This document shows positions 44,061 to 53,052 of a stretch of 64,000 nt of DNA, piece after piece. How positions within the stretch are numbered: position 1 is the first letter of the stretch; the number at the start of each line of letters is the position of its first letter. The DNA comes from Bacteroidia bacterium (GTDB lineage: Bacteria; Bacteroidota; Bacteroidia; Chitinophagales; Chitinophagaceae), in contig JAUHYD010000020.1 of assembly GCA_030426665.1 (NCBI GenBank), positions 1 through 64,000 of the forward strand. Reading direction: 5' to 3'. The notes beneath the pieces were generated by a model. The model was not told the DNA's origin. It saw only the letters and a program-made list of their open reading frames with translations, and ran no database searches. The translations under genes and the position numbers were made by a program.

Positions 44061-45254
44061 ATGCAAACAAAAGGTTTTCTGCTTCTTATTGTTTTTTATA
44101 TGTGCAGCCATGTGGCGGTACATGCCCAGCAAGAGCGAAAAACGCTGCCCCAAAGTGTAAGCGATAGCGGATCTCAATTCAAGTCTACCGGTCATCTTCT
44201 GGCAGAAAACATTACCCCTTCTGTAGAAGCTGATGTAGATGTAAAAATCCCCTACATGCCGATTCATCTGGCCGGCAACAAGGATTATTTTGGCGATAAG
44301 AACGACTACGTAAACAATTATGTAGAGCACTACCTTAAAGCACACAATAGCACACTAAGTTATGTACAGGCGCGAAAGGCCAAGCCGTTTCAGGTAATAG
44401 ATAACGTACTGGAAAAGAAGCACCTGCCAAAAGAACTCAAGTACCTTGCTGTGATTGAGTCTGCCCTCAATCCTACTGCTGTATCCAGCGTCGGTGCGGT
44501 AGGCCCCTGGCAACTGATGGCACCAACAGCTCGTATGCTTGGTCTGTCGGTTTCCCGTCACAATGATGACAGAACAGATTGGCACAAATCAACAGCGGCT
44601 GCAACCAAGTACTTAGAGTATTTGTATTCAGAGTTTCATGATTGGCTATTGGTTATAGCGGCATACAATAGCGGCCCTGTTCCGGTAAATAAAGCAATTG
44701 CGAGAACCGGCAGCCATAACTTCTGGGATATAAAAAAATACCTGCCTCGTGAAACACAAGGACATGTATTGGCTTTTATTGCAACTGCTTCTATTTTTGA
44801 AAATCTGAGTAAGTTTATTGATTTAGGTAGTATTCCGATGGACTTCAGCTTTAATCCTAATGCTGAAGAAGCATTGCCCGAAGTACCGGCCTCTAATACA
44901 ATTATCGCAGATAAGCCTGCCGGCCCGGGGGCTGTTGCAAAACCGGAAACTATAGTCGCTTCTAAGCCTGCGCGCAAAGAAATTAAATCGCGTTTCACTA
45001 TGGAAGAGCTACAGAGCATGACCATAGTAAGAATAAAGGAACCTATTCATCTCGGTCTGATGGCGCAGGAACTTGGTATCAACAAAGACTTATTGGTCGA
45101 CTGGAACGAAGACTACCAAAAATTTGTATACAAAGACTACCCTACCCCGTTTTACAACCTTCGTTTCCCAAAAGACAAGTTAGACAAGTTTCTAGACAGA
45201 ATGGACTTCCTTAAAAGTAAGTCGAAGTCGATATTTGCACAAGATATAAGGTAA
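44061..45254 (+). CDS. Lytic transglycosylase (MltD-like)
   Basis: 397 residues. Signal peptide ends near AVHAQ (residue 22). The catalytic SLT domain (about 95-260) has the Glu in LAVIESALNPTAVSSVGAVGPWQLM, followed by DRTDWHKSTAAATKYL and AAYNSGPVPVNKAI, typical of family 1D (MltD). The C-terminal region (about 315-380) resembles a degenerate LysM wall-binding domain. It cleaves peptidoglycan in the periplasm. Not a full match to E. coli MltD in length. Confidence 0.9.
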   Translation: MQTKGFLLLIVFYMCSHVAVHAQQERKTLPQSVSDSGSQFKSTGHLLAENITPSVEADVDVKIPYMPIHLAGNKDYFGDKNDYVNNYVEHYLKAHNSTLSYVQARKAKPFQVIDNVLEKKHLPKELKYLAVIESALNPTAVSSVGAVGPWQLMAPTARMLGLSVSRHNDDRTDWHKSTAAATKYLEYLYSEFHDWLLVIAAYNSGPVPVNKAIARTGSHNFWDIKKYLPRETQGHVLAFIATASIFENLSKFIDLGSIPMDFSFNPNAEEALPEVPASNTIIADKPAGPGAVAKPETIVASKPARKEIKSRFTMEELQSMTIVRIKEPIHLGLMAQELGINKDLLVDWNEDYQKFVYKDYPTPFYNLRFPKDKLDKFLDRMDFLKSKSKSIFAQDIR

Positions 45255-45392
45255 GTGATTTACACCCATAGTATACACCTATCAATATCAAATACCCCAA
45301 ATTAAATACGCCGGATATTAGGTAGATTCCGAAACTTGACTATTTTTGAATAACTTATTGCTTTACAAGTTAAAAAAGCAAAACTGCCACCT

Positions 45393-45947
45393 TTGGGGGA
45401 AATCGCAACAAAATATAACGAAGAAGAGTTGATACAACTGCTAAAGGAGCAGAATAAGGCTGGTTTTGATTACTTATATCAAAATTACGCCGGTGCGTTA
45501 TATGGTGTTATCTACAGGATACTGAATGACGAACAAACCAGCCAGGACGTACTGCAAGATGTCTTCGTAAAAATATGGAACAGCGTAGCCCAGTACAACC
45601 CGAATAAAGGCCGGCTATACACATGGATGCTGAATATTTCCAGAAATGCGGCAATTGATAAGACGCGTTCGAAAGGGGAAATTATGAAATCCAAAATCCA
45701 TACGGGTGAAAATATCGTAGATAGTTTGGAGCAAAACATCAAAACAGAACAGGCTACAGATACGATAGGATTGCGTAATATGGTTGCCGACCTTAAACCC
45801 GAGCATGCCAGCATTATCAACCTTGCCTACTTTAACGGATATACTATAGAAGAAATTTCAAAAACACTTAACATACCATCGGGAACAGTAAAGACCAGAA
45901 TGCGAAGCGCCATCGGACAGCTTCGGAAGGCATTTGCTGTGAAATGA
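45393..45947 (+). CDS. ECF-type RNA polymerase sigma factor
   Basis: 184 residues. Region 2 (about 20-90: FDYLYQNYAGALYGVIYRILNDEQTSQDVLQDVFVKIWN) and region 4 (about 130-180: NLAYFNGYTIEEISKTLNIPSGTVKTRMRSAIGQLRKAF) are complete. The start is uncertain: TTG 45393 lies inside a CACCTTTG sequence resembling a -7 box, and no ATG is available nearby. The anti-sigma gene follows after 11 bases. Such pairs switch on a small regulon in response to an envelope or oxidative signal. The signal is not visible here. Confidence 0.9.
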   Translation: MGEIATKYNEEELIQLLKEQNKAGFDYLYQNYAGALYGVIYRILNDEQTSQDVLQDVFVKIWNSVAQYNPNKGRLYTWMLNISRNAAIDKTRSKGEIMKSKIHTGENIVDSLEQNIKTEQATDTIGLRNMVADLKPEHASIINLAYFNGYTIEEISKTLNIPSGTVKTRMRSAIGQLRKAFAVK

Positions 45948-45958
45948 TATAACGAATT

Positions 45959-46765
45959 GTGAATACCGGGGAATACATAGAATCAGGAATTTTGGAGGCA
46001 TACGTGCTTGGCGTGCTTACTGCAGATGAAAATCTGGAAGTAGCAGCCTACGTGGCTATGCACCCTGAACTTTCTGCCGAACTGGACGCTATTGAGTCAG
46101 CTTTGATTCAGTATTCGGCTTCCGGCGTTTCTTTGCCTCAGGTCGGTGTATCTGATAAAATATGGAAAACAATTAACCCATCGGCTCCATTGGCCTCAGC
46201 GTCAAAAAACGTTCCATTGCCCGCTCCTCAGAAAAACGTGCAGTGGAGATATGCCGCTATATGGATTGTGCTTGCCGGCAGTTTGGCGCTGAATCTATTG
46301 CTATGGAATATCGGTAGAAAAAATGCTGACACAGCAATAGCGCTGACTAAAGAGGTGGCCTGTCTTCATATGGATCAGCAACTGCTCACTGCACAGCTGG
46401 ACGACTACCTAAAGGCAAAAGACATGATGGCGGACACCGCCATGCAGACTATTGTAATGCACACAATGCAAAAAGGCCACCCTATGGCCGCTACCCTGTA
46501 TTGGAGCAAAGAAAAAGCAGAGGCATATGTTTCTGTAGATGGCCTGCCGAAACCGCCTGAAGGCATGCAATATCAATTGTGGGTTATACAAGATGGCAAA
46601 CCGGTAGACATGGGCGTACTATCTAACAAAATGGCAAATACTCCTAAAATACAGAAAGTAGCCATGGCGGTTAGTTCAGGTGAAGCTTTTGCTATAACAC
46701 TCGAAAAGAATGGTGGCAGCCCTGTCCCGACAATGGAGAACCTCTACGTATTAGGAAAAGCATAG
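45959..46765 (+). CDS. Anti-sigma factor (RskA-like), partner of the ECF sigma factor
   Basis: 268 residues with a GTG start. The N-terminal cytoplasmic domain (1-90) has the LEAYVLGVLTADENLEVAAYVAMHPEL zinc-less anti-sigma pattern. One membrane span (about 100-120: AAIWIVLAGSLALNLLLW) and a C-terminal RskA-type domain (about 170-268: TLYWSKEKAEAYVSVDGLPKPPEGMQYQLWVIQDGKPVDMGVL) follow. It holds the sigma factor at the membrane until a signal releases it. Placed 11 bases after the sigma gene, so co-transcribed. Confidence 0.9.
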   Translation: MNTGEYIESGILEAYVLGVLTADENLEVAAYVAMHPELSAELDAIESALIQYSASGVSLPQVGVSDKIWKTINPSAPLASASKNVPLPAPQKNVQWRYAAIWIVLAGSLALNLLLWNIGRKNADTAIALTKEVACLHMDQQLLTAQLDDYLKAKDMMADTAMQTIVMHTMQKGHPMAATLYWSKEKAEAYVSVDGLPKPPEGMQYQLWVIQDGKPVDMGVLSNKMANTPKIQKVAMAVSSGEAFAITLEKNGGSPVPTMENLYVLGKA

Positions 46766-46900
46766 TACAGAAGCGCACTTTATCTTTCGCCTTAACCTCG
46801 CCTTTTTTACAAATTATTTAAAAAGATTGCAACAAAGCCTATTTCTATAGCGGCAGCAATCATACTTTTCATTATTTTGCCTGTTCAACTACAAAACAAC

Positions 46901-47446
46901 ATGAGTTTACAGATAGGAATAGGCTCTCGTGTAGAGCATCCGCACTTTGGCAAAGGCGTTGTAGTAGAAACCGCCTTAGAGTCACTTATCATTTGGTTTA
47001 AATCGCAATCAGATACCAGAATCATCAGCAAAGAATACACGGAACTAAAAGTATTGGCTGCATCCGAGGACTCGGGAACTCCGGACTCAATATCTCTTGC
47101 AGATATAGAACATGCTTTAAACAACATACTTGACCAGCGCCTACATGACACACAAATTGTGCCAATTGCAACCCGCTGGAGAGGTGGCAATATGGTACTT
47201 AAACCCGGCGATGCATCGCTACAGTCGAAGGAGGTGCCGATTAATACCTTCTTCCATAAGATAGTAATGGTCCGCGACCGATTAAGGGTATTGGAACAAA
47301 AAATAAACGCTCACAAAGTGCTGACGGATGATGAAAAGGTAGAATTGCAACAATACATAACCGCTGTATATGGTTCGCTTACTACATTTAATATTCTGTT
47401 CAAAGAAACGCATCATCAGTTTAAGGGGATGAGTGGGAAGGATTAG
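46901..47446 (+). CDS. Conserved hypothetical protein with SH3-like N-terminus
   Basis: 181 residues. The N-terminal IGIGSRVEHPHFGKGVVVE resembles the small SH3-like/Tudor-like fold found at the C-terminus of UvrD-type helicases and in CarD-like proteins (G-x-x-V-x-H-x-x-F-G-x-G-x-V). The rest is helical with a probable coiled coil (KIVMVRDRLRVLEQKINAHKVL). Function unknown. The in-frame TTG at 46877 sits in a -7-like box (TTATTTTG), so ATG 46901 is the likely start. Confidence 0.75.
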   Translation: MSLQIGIGSRVEHPHFGKGVVVETALESLIIWFKSQSDTRIISKEYTELKVLAASEDSGTPDSISLADIEHALNNILDQRLHDTQIVPIATRWRGGNMVLKPGDASLQSKEVPINTFFHKIVMVRDRLRVLEQKINAHKVLTDDEKVELQQYITAVYGSLTTFNILFKETHHQFKGMSGKD

Positions 47447-47577
47447 ACAATTTGACAATTCGGCAATGAGACAATTTGAAAATGTTATTCGGGTATTTGA
47501 TAGTCGTTCAGATTGCTGTAGTAGTATGGATTCAGGGATTTGATATGGGGAACAGTGATAAATGCAAAATATAAAAA

Positions 47578-48945
47578 ATGAAAAAGATAATACTTTCGGT
47601 TGCAGCCCTTGCTGCTGTATTTACTGCGCAGAGCCGGGAACAAGATTCACTGATGTTTCGGAAAATATCGGATGATATAATGCTTCATGGCACTTGTTAT
47701 GATAACCTTAGAGTATTATGCAAAACAGTTGGCCACAGACTGAGTGGTACTCCGGCTGCCGACAAAGCTGTAAAATGGGGCGAAAAGGCTATGAAAGGAA
47801 CGGGTGCAGACCGTGTATGGCTTCAGCCTGCAAATGTACCTGTATGGCACAGAGGAAAGGAAAGCCTGGAACTTAAGCTTAACGGCAAATACAGAGCTGT
47901 GCCAACACTATCGCTAGGGAACAGCGAGGGCACGGGTGGGAAAACACTTGAGGCACCGATAGTGATGGTGAATACCTTTGATGAATATATGGCGTTGCCT
48001 GAAAGCGCAGTGAAGGATAAAATCGTTTTCTTCAATTACCGTTTCCGTCAAGACCTTGTGAATAGCTTTGAAGGATATGGAGATGCCGTAAAGTACCGAT
48101 GGAACAGCCCGAATATTGCTGCCAAGCGCGGTGCAGCCGGTATTATCATCCGTTCCATTTCTACCGGCGAAGACAATTTCCCGCATACAGGCAGTATGCA
48201 CTATGCAGATTCTGTAAAGAAACTCCCGGAAATGGCCATTGGCAACAGGACAGCCGATGCGCTCGAATTTGCCTGTAAAACGGGAACGGTTGCTGCACGC
48301 ATGACATCGGAATGCACGATGCGTAAAGAGTTAGCGCCATCATTCAACGTGATTGGAGAAATTAAGGGCACCGAAGAACCGGAAAAAATTATCACTGTGG
48401 GTGGTCACTTAGACTCATGGGATGTGGGAGAAGGCGCTCATGACGATGGCGCAGGGTGCGTACAAGCCATTGAGGTACTGCGCGCATTCAAAGCACTAGG
48501 CATTAAACCCAAATATACAATACGTGCGGTGCTGTTTATGAACGAAGAAAATGGCGTAGCCGGCGGCAATGCTTATGCCGACTCTGCTATAGCCAGAAAG
48601 GAACAACATATACTGGCAATAGAAAGTGATGCAGGTGGCTTTTCTCCACGAGGAATCGGGTTTGAGATGAGCCCCGAACAGAAAGAAAAAATCCTGAAAT
48701 ACACCGATTTATTTCGCCCTTACAATGTCTATGACTTTACGATGGAAGAAGGCGGTGTAGATATAGGTCCCATACACCGAAAATTGAAAGTACCGGCTGC
48801 CGGACTTATCCCCGATTCGCAACGCTACTTTGACTACCACCATACCAACAACGATGTATTTGAACAGGTAAACCACCGCGAGTTAAAGCTTGGTGCCGTT
48901 ACATTAGCGCAGTTGATCTACTTAGTGAATGTGCATGGAATATAG
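47578..48945 (+). CDS. M28-family metallopeptidase, exported
   Basis: 455 residues. Signal peptide about 1-18 (ALAAVFTAQS). A PA-like insertion (about 130-230) precedes the M28 catalytic domain. Zinc ligands and catalytic residues appear in order: GGHLDSWDVG (His, Asp), GAHDDGAG (bridging Asp), MNEENG (catalytic Glu and Glu ligand), ESDAGG (Asp/Glu ligand) and YHHTNNDVFE (His ligand). This is an exported aminopeptidase of the carboxypeptidase Q/glutamate carboxypeptidase type. Substrate unknown. Confidence 0.9.
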   Translation: MKKIILSVAALAAVFTAQSREQDSLMFRKISDDIMLHGTCYDNLRVLCKTVGHRLSGTPAADKAVKWGEKAMKGTGADRVWLQPANVPVWHRGKESLELKLNGKYRAVPTLSLGNSEGTGGKTLEAPIVMVNTFDEYMALPESAVKDKIVFFNYRFRQDLVNSFEGYGDAVKYRWNSPNIAAKRGAAGIIIRSISTGEDNFPHTGSMHYADSVKKLPEMAIGNRTADALEFACKTGTVAARMTSECTMRKELAPSFNVIGEIKGTEEPEKIITVGGHLDSWDVGEGAHDDGAGCVQAIEVLRAFKALGIKPKYTIRAVLFMNEENGVAGGNAYADSAIARKEQHILAIESDAGGFSPRGIGFEMSPEQKEKILKYTDLFRPYNVYDFTMEEGGVDIGPIHRKLKVPAAGLIPDSQRYFDYHHTNNDVFEQVNHRELKLGAVTLAQLIYLVNVHGI

Positions 48946-49044
48946 GGGATTGAGAAAGCCTTTCTAATCGCATACGAAACAGTAGTGGCTCCAAAAATGC
49001 GGCTATCTACATTTTGATCCGGTAAACGGGCACAATTGCGCCCT

Positions 49045-49245
49045 CTAGTCGCCATCTTCCAACTCAAACAGCTCTTCAACAGGTTTACCTACAACTTTTG
49101 CAATCTTTAGTACCAAAATTGCCGAGGGCACATACTTAGCTGACTCTATCGCGATAATTGTCTGGCGCGATACGCTCACTTTTTCTGCAAGGTCGGCTTG
49201 GGTAAGGTTCATTCTGGCACGCTCTACTTTTACAATGTTTTTCAT
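49045..49245 (-). CDS. XRE-family transcriptional regulator (small)
   Basis: 66 residues, one helix-turn-helix: NLTQADLAEKVSVSRQTIIAIESAKYVPS. This is the compact HTH_3 type that often pairs with a membrane protein. It overlaps the upstream gene by 4 bases (the ATGA type), so they are translated together. An inverted repeat in front of the operon (49768-49793) is a candidate binding site. Confidence 0.92.
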   Translation of the reverse strand: MKNIVKVERARMNLTQADLAEKVSVSRQTIIAIESAKYVPSAILVLKIAKVVGKPVEELFELEDGD

Positions 49246-49730
49246 AGTTCAGTAGATTTTGATAGGCGTGGCTTAATGTGCAAAATGTAGTAGTACACTG
49301 CAATAAATATAATAAGTATCGTGAATAGGTTTACTTCCATAGCCACCAAAAATGCACTGTCATACAAAAATATAGTTGTTAGAAACAAGACTATATAATT
49401 TGTGTAGACACTCAACTGAAAGGCATGAAGGCGCACAGTACGCACATATTCATCTTCCATTTTCTCTTTGGCAAATGCTACCATAAACAGGCCGAGAAAA
49501 GTAAGCACCAAGGCAAATGTGAGATTGAGGTCTGCACTAAAATCGGGACTAAAAAGGGTGTTCGATGTGTCAAATATACCCTTTTGTTTGCCGGACTTAT
49601 CGGCGACTTTCAGCCACTCAAATACAGTAACATTGAGAAAGCTGGTAGCAATCAGCCACATCAAACCCAAAGGCAATAATACCCAACCAATGAGGCGACA
49701 CTTATTCGGGAGCAAAAGATGGTTTTTCAT
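49242..49730 (-). CDS. Membrane protein, partner of the XRE regulator
   Basis: 162 residues with four likely membrane spans: about 14-33, 65-85, 104-123 and 128-148. The cytoplasmic loop reads FAKEKMEDEYVRTVRLHAFQLS, a pattern (E-D-E-x-x-x-x-x-R) seen in DUF2178-type or similar small membrane proteins linked to XRE regulators. Assignment to that family is tentative. Its stop overlaps the XRE start by 4 bases. Confidence 0.75.
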   Translation of the reverse strand: MKNHLLLPNKCRLIGWVLLPLGLMWLIATSFLNVTVFEWLKVADKSGKQKGIFDTSNTLFSPDFSADLNLTFALVLTFLGLFMVAFAKEKMEDEYVRTVRLHAFQLSVYTNYIVLFLTTIFLYDSAFLVAMEVNLFTILIIFIAVYYYILHIKPRLSKSTEL

Positions 49731-49746
49731 GTTGTTTATTTTTTTT

Positions 49747-49793
49747 CAAAGGTATGGTCTATTTTACAAAATGTAAAGTTTGTTTTACATTTT
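49747..49793 (-). promoter_or_regulatory. Promoter and candidate operator of the membrane protein-XRE operon
   Basis: Minus-strand -7 box TACCTTTG (49747-49754). A perfect inverted repeat with 10-bp arms, AAAATGTAAA (49768-49777) and TTTACATTTT (49784-49793) with a 6-base spacer, covers the place where the -33 box should lie. This is the expected position of a repressor site. Binding by the XRE protein is inferred. Confidence 0.6.
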
Positions 49794-50230
49794 AACAATT
49801 ATTGCTCTGTATTTTTAAGAAAAGAACCCAATTTGCTATCACTCCTGACACGCTTAATCGCCGAAAATTGTCTTCCGATTATAAATTGTAGCCTACGATA
49901 TACCCATCTTCCGAAATACTTCTGAAACAGCACCCTCAATCGTTGACTGCTTGAGCGCAAATACGATCAGCGCTTCTGTCAATAGTTAATTACATTAATT
50001 TATTTTCGTTTTTTATTGTATAATTAACGCCCCAATTTCTCTGATTAGCAACTGTCCAGATTTGTGGTGGAACGTCAATTCCATTACTCCCTATTTTCAA
50101 AAAATCAACAATTAAAAACCTGATGTTAATACTGATGTGGAGAGATTTAGAATCGATAAGCCGATTTATTAATTATTAATTTTTTACCTTTGCGCGATAT
50201 TTTAAAACGTTTTTAAATCAATTTTCAACA
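49794..50230. other. Intergenic region before gapA
   Basis: No gene seen. AT-rich; the gapA promoter lies at its right end. Confidence 0.5.
50185..50192 (+). promoter_or_regulatory. Putative -7 box of the gapA promoter
   Basis: TACCTTTG fits TAnnTTTG, 38 bases before the gapA ATG. No good TTTG box at the usual spacing, only TTTA nearby. Confidence 0.5.
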
Positions 50231-51241
50231 ATGAATAAAGTAAAAGTTGCCATTAATGGCTTTGGCCGTATCGGTCGTCTTGCCTTCCGTCAGATTTACA
50301 ACATGGAAGGAATTGAAGTGGTTGCAATCAATGACCTAACCAAGCCAAATGTACTTGCACATCTGCTGAAATACGACACTACCCAGGGACGTTTCGGGCA
50401 AAATGTCACAAACACAGACAATTCTATTTCCGTTAATGGCAATGAAATCAAAATTTACGCACAAAAAGACCCAAGTCAAATTCCATGGGGAGCCCATGAC
50501 ACGGACGTTGTACTGGAGTGTACAGGCTTTTTTGCTGATAAAGATAAGGCATCTGCTCACCTGACTGCAGGAGCAAAGAAAGTGGTTATCTCAGCACCGG
50601 CAACAGGTGATGTAAAAACTATTGTATTTAATGTAAACCATGACCTCCTTGACGGAACAGAAACTGTAATCAGTTGCGCATCTTGTACTACCAACTGCCT
50701 TGCGCCGATGGCAAAGGTTCTTAACGACTCATTTGGTATCGTTACCGGCCTTATGACAACAATACACGCATATACAAACGACCAAAATACGCTGGATGCA
50801 CCTCACGCCAAAGGAGACCTTCGCCGTGCACGTGCAGCAGCAGAAAATATCATTCCAAACTCTACAGGAGCTGCAAAAGCAATCGGTTTGGTGCTTCCTG
50901 AGTTAAAAGGAAAATTGGATGGTTCTGCACAGCGTGTTCCTACAGCTACAGGCTCGCTAACTGAACTTGTTACTGTTCTGAATAAGAAAACAAGTGTTGA
51001 GGAAGTAAATGCTGCCATGAGTGCTGCTGCCAATGAAAGTTTTGGTTACAATACCGACGAAATAGTAAGTAGCGACATCATTGGCACCTCTTTCGGTTCA
51101 TTGTTTGATGCTACACAAACTAAAGTAATCACTTCGGGTGACACCCAACTTGTAAAAACAACAAGCTGGTACGACAACGAAATGAGCTATGTAAGCCAGC
51201 TCGTTCGTACGGTAAAGTACATTGCTGAACTTCAGAAATAA
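50231..51241 (+). CDS. gapA: Glyceraldehyde-3-phosphate dehydrogenase (type I)
   Basis: Oxidises glyceraldehyde-3-phosphate with NAD in glycolysis. 336 residues, the usual length. NAD fold [16 protein letters not shown] at the N-terminus with Asp35 (AINDL) as expected for an NAD-type enzyme. The catalytic Cys is Cys152 in [40 protein letters not shown] and WYDNEMSYV follow. A strong terminator follows the gene, so it is probably a single-gene unit. Confidence 0.97.
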   Translation: MNKVKVAINGFGRIGRLAFRQIYNMEGIEVVAINDLTKPNVLAHLLKYDTTQGRFGQNVTNTDNSISVNGNEIKIYAQKDPSQIPWGAHDTDVVLECTGFFADKDKASAHLTAGAKKVVISAPATGDVKTIVFNVNHDLLDGTETVISCASCTTNCLAPMAKVLNDSFGIVTGLMTTIHAYTNDQNTLDAPHAKGDLRRARAAAENIIPNSTGAAKAIGLVLPELKGKLDGSAQRVPTATGSLTELVTVLNKKTSVEEVNAAMSAAANESFGYNTDEIVSSDIIGTSFGSLFDATQTKVITSGDTQLVKTTSWYDNEMSYVSQLVRTVKYIAELQK

Positions 51242-51267
51242 GTTTCAGAAAATATGTTCATGAAAAG

Positions 51268-51302
51268 CAAGAGGCTGCCAATCCGGTTGCCTCTTGTTTT
51301 TT
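51268..51302 (+). terminator. Intrinsic terminator of gapA
   Basis: An 8-bp stem CAAGAGGC/GCCTCTTG (51268-51275 with 51289-51296) followed by six T residues. Confidence 0.85.
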
Positions 51303-51444
51303 AAGTTTACCCTGACTAAAACAGAAAATCGGCAAATGGATGCATCATTATCAATTATGCCTATACCTACCAACTACATTGTGACTGACAAGTTGCAACT
51401 GATACCTTAACTTTGCCGCAACCAACTGACATTTAGAACCATTC

Positions 51445-51780
51445 ATGTATACTATTAAATTCACATTTGAACAAAAGGGTCTTGAGCCCGTAATACTTAA
51501 AGACATTGCTCCTGACCAAAGCATATTAGAAGTTGCGCTTGACAATAATATAGAACTTCACCACAATTGCGGGATGGTGTGTGCGTGCAGTACCTGCCAT
51601 ATATACCTGCAAAAAGGAGAAGAGCATGTGCCGGAAATTACCGACCGTGAGGAGGATTTTATTGACAGAGCACGTAACCCAAGAATCAACTCCCGGCTGG
51701 GTTGTCAGTGTATTTTAGAAGATGGCGAGGGCACCCTGGAAGTTTCCGTACCTGACCAATCACTAATACACGGCGAATAG
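51445..51780 (+). CDS. fdx: 2Fe-2S ferredoxin (adrenodoxin/ISC type)
   Basis: 111 residues. Cluster cysteines lie in HHNCGMVCACSTC (C-x5-C-x2-C spacing, with an extra Cys between) and in RLGCQC near residue 90. QSILEVALDNNIELHHNCG and EEDFIDRA...NSRLGCQ are typical of adrenodoxin-like ferredoxins. It supplies electrons to iron-sulfur cluster assembly or to oxygenases. The neighbour iscX, 57 bases downstream, supports an ISC role. Confidence 0.9.
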   Translation: MYTIKFTFEQKGLEPVILKDIAPDQSILEVALDNNIELHHNCGMVCACSTCHIYLQKGEEHVPEITDREEDFIDRARNPRINSRLGCQCILEDGEGTLEVSVPDQSLIHGE

Positions 51781-51837
51781 CTGGTTTAATATCCTTCTGA
51801 ACAACTGAATATTTGAACGCCAATTACAATTACTTAT

Positions 51838-52071
51838 ATGTACGAGCCACCCATTAACTGGAATGATTACGAAGATATTGCCATAAAGCTATATGAAAAG
51901 TTTGGCGATGATTTTGGCGAAAGCCAAATATATCGTTTGAGATTTACGGACCTTATTGAATGGGTATTGGAGATACCTAATTTCGAAGGGAAAAGAGAAA
52001 ATTGCAACGAAGGACACTTGGAAATGATTCAATCTTCCTGGGTGTACGAATGGCGAGACAGCCAAAAATAA
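51838..52071 (+). CDS. iscX: IscX-like iron-sulfur assembly protein
   Basis: 77 residues. NWNDYEDIAIKLYEKFGDDF, then LRFTDLIEWVLEIPNFEGKRENCNEGHLEMIQSSWVYEW matches the IscX/YfhJ family in order and length (acidic, helical; the RFTD and W-x-x-x-x-x-x-F segments). IscX binds IscS and iron and modulates cluster assembly. It follows a 2Fe-2S ferredoxin, as it does in proteobacterial isc operons, but the rest of the isc operon is absent here. Confidence 0.88.
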   Translation: MYEPPINWNDYEDIAIKLYEKFGDDFGESQIYRLRFTDLIEWVLEIPNFEGKRENCNEGHLEMIQSSWVYEWRDSQK

Positions 52072-52092
52072 AACATGGCTTCTGAATAGGAA

Positions 52093-52186
52093 TGTCAGGA
52101 CAATATGCAGTGTTTTTTAATAGCATATTCCTGTAATATCCGGATTAACGCTCACATTAGATATATACGCTCCGGTCGTCCTGACA
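52093..52186 (+). promoter_or_regulatory. Two mutually exclusive hairpins between iscX and the TPR gene
   Basis: Hairpin A pairs CAGGA...ATATGC with GCATAT TCCTG (52096-52133, two-base bulge). Hairpin B pairs TGTCAGGAC (52093-52101) with GTCCTGACA (52178-52186). Both use the CAGGA block, so they cannot form together. Function inferred only from this arrangement; hairpin A could simply be a terminator remnant. Confidence 0.35.
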
Positions 52187-52232
52187 CAATTTTTTTCAAA
52201 ACACCTCAACCTGTTTTTTAGACAAAACAAGG

Positions 52233-52240
52233 TATCTTTG
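52233..52240 (+). promoter_or_regulatory. Putative -7 box of the TPR-protein promoter
   Basis: TATCTTTG fits TAnnTTTG, ending 18 bases before the ATG at 52259. The in-frame TTG at 52238 is part of it and is not a start. Confidence 0.55.
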
Positions 52241-52258
52241 CACCCCATAAAGAAAAAA

Positions 52259-52909
52259 ATGAACTTACGTCGCATATTTGTATTTTATCGTCTTCCAATA
52301 GCGATAGGACTTATTATTCTTGGTTTTGTTATCGGATTTCAGGTTACCTGGTGGATTGCCTGGATCCCATTCCTTGCCGCCGTATTAATGATAACGGCGT
52401 ATTTCCTTATCGGACCAATGACGCTCATTCAGGGTTATATGGAAAGCGGAGACATGGAGGGTGCTGAAAAGCTCATTAAAATGGTGAAATACCCAAACTT
52501 ACTTTACAAGCCTATCCGTTCGTCTTACTATATGCTTCAGGCCAACTTTTCTACTATGGGCGAAGATCTTGACATGGCAGAGGCTCAACTCAGAAAAGGC
52601 TTAGAGGCCGGTGTACCGGAAAAAGATTACGAAGGAACAGCCTATCTCCAATTAGGAGCCATTGCTCAGAAAAAAGGTAATACCAAAGAAGCCTATGAGC
52701 ATCTGAGAAAAGCTGTAAAAATAGGGCTGGCTGACGCCGACAATGCTGCTACCGCCTACCTGCAATTGTCCGGAATTTGTGTCCAGCGCCGCGACTTTAG
52801 AAATGCGAAAATTTACTTCAACAAAGCCAAATCCTGCAAAGCGAAAAATGAGCAGGTGGTTGAGCAGATAAAAGAAATGGCTAAGTACATTGCACGTATA
52901 CCGGGCTAA
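52259..52909 (+). CDS. Membrane-anchored TPR-repeat protein
   Basis: 216 residues. Two N-terminal membrane spans (about residues 14-32 and 36-56: FYRLPIAIGLIILGFVIG, then WIAWIPFLAAVLMITAYFLIG). A cytoplasmic or periplasmic series of about three to four TPR-like helical repeats follows (EGAEKLIKMVKYPNLL, then EGTAYLQLGAIAQKKGNTKEAYEHLRKAVKIG, then AATAYLQLSGICVQRRDFRNAKIYFNKAKSC). TPR proteins mediate protein assembly; the partner is unknown. Confidence 0.82.
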   Translation: MNLRRIFVFYRLPIAIGLIILGFVIGFQVTWWIAWIPFLAAVLMITAYFLIGPMTLIQGYMESGDMEGAEKLIKMVKYPNLLYKPIRSSYYMLQANFSTMGEDLDMAEAQLRKGLEAGVPEKDYEGTAYLQLGAIAQKKGNTKEAYEHLRKAVKIGLADADNAATAYLQLSGICVQRRDFRNAKIYFNKAKSCKAKNEQVVEQIKEMAKYIARIPG

Positions 52910-53052
52910 AAAGTTTTATCCTTACGCATCGCAGAAAATAGGCACCTCATAGAGGCGGGCCTACCCCCGTATCATATTGAATTCTCAATTCTATTACATA
53001 GCTGCTCAGTTATTTACGACAATCGAGGATTCAGCATCCGGACAATTTTCGG

